Assembly (NCBI RefSeq): GCF_042434915.1
Contig: NZ_CP170198.1
Location: 744,001-808,000, forward strand
Direction: 5' to 3'
Length of the DNA: 64,000 bases
Source: Aquimarina sp042434915
GTDB lineage: Bacteria > Bacteroidota > Bacteroidia > Flavobacteriales > Flavobacteriaceae
Made by a program: the position numbers and the translations under genes. Each line of letters opens with the position of its first letter. Position 1 is the first letter of the stretch. This document shows, one piece after another, positions 62,146 to 64,000 of this stretch. Under the pieces are notes generated by a model. It searched no databases. It saw nothing but the letters and a program-made list of their open reading frames with translations, and was not told the DNA's origin.

Positions 62146-63537
62146 CTACTTACCAATACAGAAGTTAGCAAAAATATTACCTAATAAATCATCGCTTGTG
62201 ATCTCACCAGTAATTTCGCCAAAATGGTACAACGCTTGGCGTATATCAATAGCCATAAGATCTCCAGACAAACCAGAATTGAGACCGTATTGAACTTTTT
62301 GTATTTCTTCTAAAGCTTTAAGTAAGGCATCGTAATGTCTTGAATTAGTGACGATAGTTTCATTCGTATGTAGCGCACCTGTATTTACAAAGTCTAATAG
62401 TTGTGTCTTAAGGACTTCGACTCCAACGTTTTGTTTTGCAGATAGTAACAAAAGATTAGGAATCTCAGTAGAAAGATGCTGTTGCTGCTCTTGGGATAAA
62501 GTATCAATTTTATTCGCTACTATTACCAAGGGTTTTAAGGGATATTGATTTTTAATTTTACCCACTTCAATTTTTAATGCGTGTAAGCGATCTTTAGTTA
62601 ATATCGAACTATCAAAAAGATATATGATAACTTGTGCTTGCTCTATTTTCTCAAAAGTTTTTTTAATACCTATACTCTCAACAATATCTTTGGTGTCACG
62701 AATACCAGCAGTATCAATAAATCTAAAACCGATACCTCCTATAACAATTTCATCCTCAATAGTATCTCGTGTGGTACCTGCTATTTCAGAAACAATAGCA
62801 CGTTCTTCATTTAGCAATGCATTGAGCAGGGTTGATTTTCCAACGTTAGGTTCTCCTACTATTGCTACAGGAATACCATTTTTAATAACATTACCCATTG
62901 CAAAAGAGTCAATAAGTCTTTTTAAAACAGTGGTAATTTTTGTAAGCAATGTCTCAAATTGCGTACGATCAGCAAACTCAACATCTTCTTCGGCAAAATC
63001 AAGTTCTAGTTCTATCAAAGAAGCAAAATTTAGTAATTCATCGCGAAGCTGTTTAATCTCACTGCTAAAACCGCCTCTCATTTGCTGCATGGCAATTTGA
63101 TGTGATGCTTCAGAATCGGAAGCAATCAAATCTGCTACGGCTTCTGCCTGTGATAAATCTAGTTTACCGTTAATAAATGCACGTAAGGTAAATTCTCCTG
63201 CTTGTGCCATGCGACATCCCTTACGCAACAATAGTTGTATGATTTCTTGTTGTATATAACTAGATCCGTGACAAGAGATCTCAACAGTAGGTTCCCCTGT
63301 ATACGAATTGGTGCCTTTAAAAATAGAAATCAAAACCTCATCCAATACACGATCATCATTCATGATATGTCCTAGATGTATCGTATGTGTTTTTTGTTTT
63401 TTTAGGTCTTTGCCATGAACCGATCTAAATATTGATGCACTAATTGAGATGGCGTCTAGACCCGAAACTCGAATCACTGCAATAGCCCCTGAGCCAGAAG
63501 CTGTAGCCAACGCTACTATCGTATCATTTGAAATCAT
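62146..63537 (-). CDS. mnmE: tRNA modification GTPase MnmE
   Basis: MnmE (TrmE), 463 residues, works with MnmG to put the (carboxymethyl)aminomethyl group on U34 of certain tRNAs, in the cytoplasm. The N-terminal tetrahydrofolate-binding domain starts DTIVALATASGSGAIAVIRVSG. The central helical domain is followed by the G domain: GEPNVGKSTLLNALL (G1), AGTTRDTIEDEI (G2, with the K+-loop), DTAGIRDTKD (G3) and ANKID (G4). The conserved C-terminal CIGK is intact. It is convergent with the surface cluster, 113 bases from it, and is unrelated to it in function. Confidence 0.97.
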   Translation of the reverse strand: MISNDTIVALATASGSGAIAVIRVSGLDAISISASIFRSVHGKDLKKQKTHTIHLGHIMNDDRVLDEVLISIFKGTNSYTGEPTVEISCHGSSYIQQEIIQLLLRKGCRMAQAGEFTLRAFINGKLDLSQAEAVADLIASDSEASHQIAMQQMRGGFSSEIKQLRDELLNFASLIELELDFAEEDVEFADRTQFETLLTKITTVLKRLIDSFAMGNVIKNGIPVAIVGEPNVGKSTLLNALLNEERAIVSEIAGTTRDTIEDEIVIGGIGFRFIDTAGIRDTKDIVESIGIKKTFEKIEQAQVIIYLFDSSILTKDRLHALKIEVGKIKNQYPLKPLVIVANKIDTLSQEQQQHLSTEIPNLLLLSAKQNVGVEVLKTQLLDFVNTGALHTNETIVTNSRHYDALLKALEEIQKVQYGLNSGLSGDLMAIDIRQALYHFGEITGEITSDDLLGNIFANFCIGK

Positions 63538-63584
63538 GCCTGCAAAATTACATAAATTTTAAAGGGAATGATAAAAATACAACA

Positions 63585-63621
63585 GGAAAACCATCACATT
63601 AGCAAAGAGCTAATGTTGGTT
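63585..63621 (-). terminator. Intrinsic terminator at the end of the ammonium transporter gene
   Basis: Read on the minus strand, a hairpin (AACCA + ACATTAGC paired with GCTAATGT + TGGTT, with a two-base bulge, 63621-63589) is followed by TTTT. The stop codon of the transporter gene lies inside the stem, so the transcript ends right at the end of the gene, before mnmE. Confidence 0.6.
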
Positions 63622-64000
63622 TGTTCTAAAATCTGAATAAGCTTCCATCCCATGCTCGTGAGTGTCCAAACCATCCATCTCTTCTTTTTCGGTTACTCTT
63701 AGACCTAAGGTAATTTTTATAATTTTTAAAAACAATAATGAAAAAAAGATGCAAAATACTCCAATAATTGAAACTCCCAGTAGTTGTACTATAAATTGAT
63801 CAAAACCAGCCTTGTGTCCAAATATCCCCACAGCTAGGGTACCCCAAATACCGCAAATTAAATGTACAGCAATAGCACCTACAGGATCATCTAGACGTAG
63901 GTTATCGATTAAACTAATGCCAAATACAATCACAATTCCAGCAATTAATCCAATCATAATGGCATTGTTGGGACTCATTTGATCGGCACCTGCAGTAATT
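63610..64000 (-). CDS. amt: Ammonium transporter Amt, C-terminal part (5' partial)
   Basis: The frame is open to the right edge of the window, so about 129 residues of the C-terminal region remain. They include ITAGADQMSPNNAIMIGLIA (the SP..A helix start), the DDPVGAIAVHLICGIWGTLAVGIFG helix that carries the second conserved pore His, and a C-terminal tail with EKEEMDGLDTHEHGMEAYSD. The EMDGLDxxEHGxxAY pattern is typical of Amt tails that meet GlnK-type PII proteins. The protein is an inner-membrane ammonium/ammonia channel. The upstream neighbour is out of the window. Confidence 0.95.
   Translation of the reverse strand, partial: ITAGADQMSPNNAIMIGLIAGIVIVFGISLIDNLRLDDPVGAIAVHLICGIWGTLAVGIFGHKAGFDQFIVQLLGVSIIGVFCIFFSLLFLKIIKITLGLRVTEKEEMDGLDTHEHGMEAYSDFRTNQH

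Noticed and set aside
62624..63100. A 158-codon plus-strand frame opposite mnmE
   Set aside because: It is rich in Ser, Ile and Val and lies entirely on the reverse of the MnmE G domain. It is a shadow of the real gene.

Overview
The window is AT-rich DNA from a member of the Bacteroidota, most likely a marine-type Flavobacteriaceae. The evidence is a SusC/SusD pair, several proteins with C-terminal type IX secretion (T9SS) sorting domains, many lipoprotein signals, CarboxypepD-regulatory domains on TonB-dependent receptors, and TAnnTTTG-like promoters. The species call is inference. I saw no tRNA, rRNA, CRISPR array or insertion sequence.

Region 1 (1-19175) is a pectin utilisation locus. 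It opens with the 3' end of altronate dehydratase (uxaA, galacturonate catabolism) and a LacI-family repressor on the minus strand. On the plus strand follow a GH28 polygalacturonase, SusC, SusD, a DUF4861 protein, a KdgF-like cupin, a GH105 unsaturated-uronyl hydrolase, a Gfo/Idh/MocA oxidoreductase, a PL10-CE8 fusion, a CE12 acetylesterase and a 1285-residue T9SS-secreted PL9-FN3-CBM-CBM-FN3-PL1 enzyme. Three near-identical palindromes centred on ATCGAT, one next to lacI, one on the GH28 promoter and one upstream of the big lyase gene, look like the operators of the local repressor. Together the genes suggest extracellular cutting and demethylation or deacetylation, SusCD import, periplasmic trimming, then cytoplasmic uronate catabolism.

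Region 2 (19251-45817) is a minus-strand cobalamin biosynthesis locus of 21 genes. The upstream unit is cobQ-cobD-cbiB-P-loop ATPase. A cobalamin riboswitch with an apparent transcription terminator then precedes a 17-gene operon: TonB receptor, 2Fe-2S protein, SDR-SUMT fusion, cbiX, cbiL, cbiH-cbiC fusion, bluB, cbiE-cbiT, cbiG-cbiF, cobK/cbiJ, cbiD, NiCoT-like transporter, ChlI/ChlD-like protein, cbiA, PduO-type adenosyltransferase, cobW and cobN. The ring-contraction genes are of the early-cobalt ('anaerobic') type, yet the operon also carries O2-dependent BluB and a CobN-type chelatase. cobU, cobS and cobT are not in the window.

Region 3 (46238-62032) is a tight six-gene plus-strand cluster of unknown function. 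It encodes a 1669-residue exported protein, an FN3-repeat protein, a SprB-repeat T9SS cargo protein, a triple-PKD lipoprotein, an FN3-containing exported protein and a predicted outer-membrane beta-barrel with a lysine-rich helical tail. Gene order and near-zero spacing suggest a single cell-surface assembly. This is my best candidate for an undescribed system.

Region 4 (62146-64000) is housekeeping on the minus strand: mnmE and the 3' part of an ammonium transporter gene running off the window.
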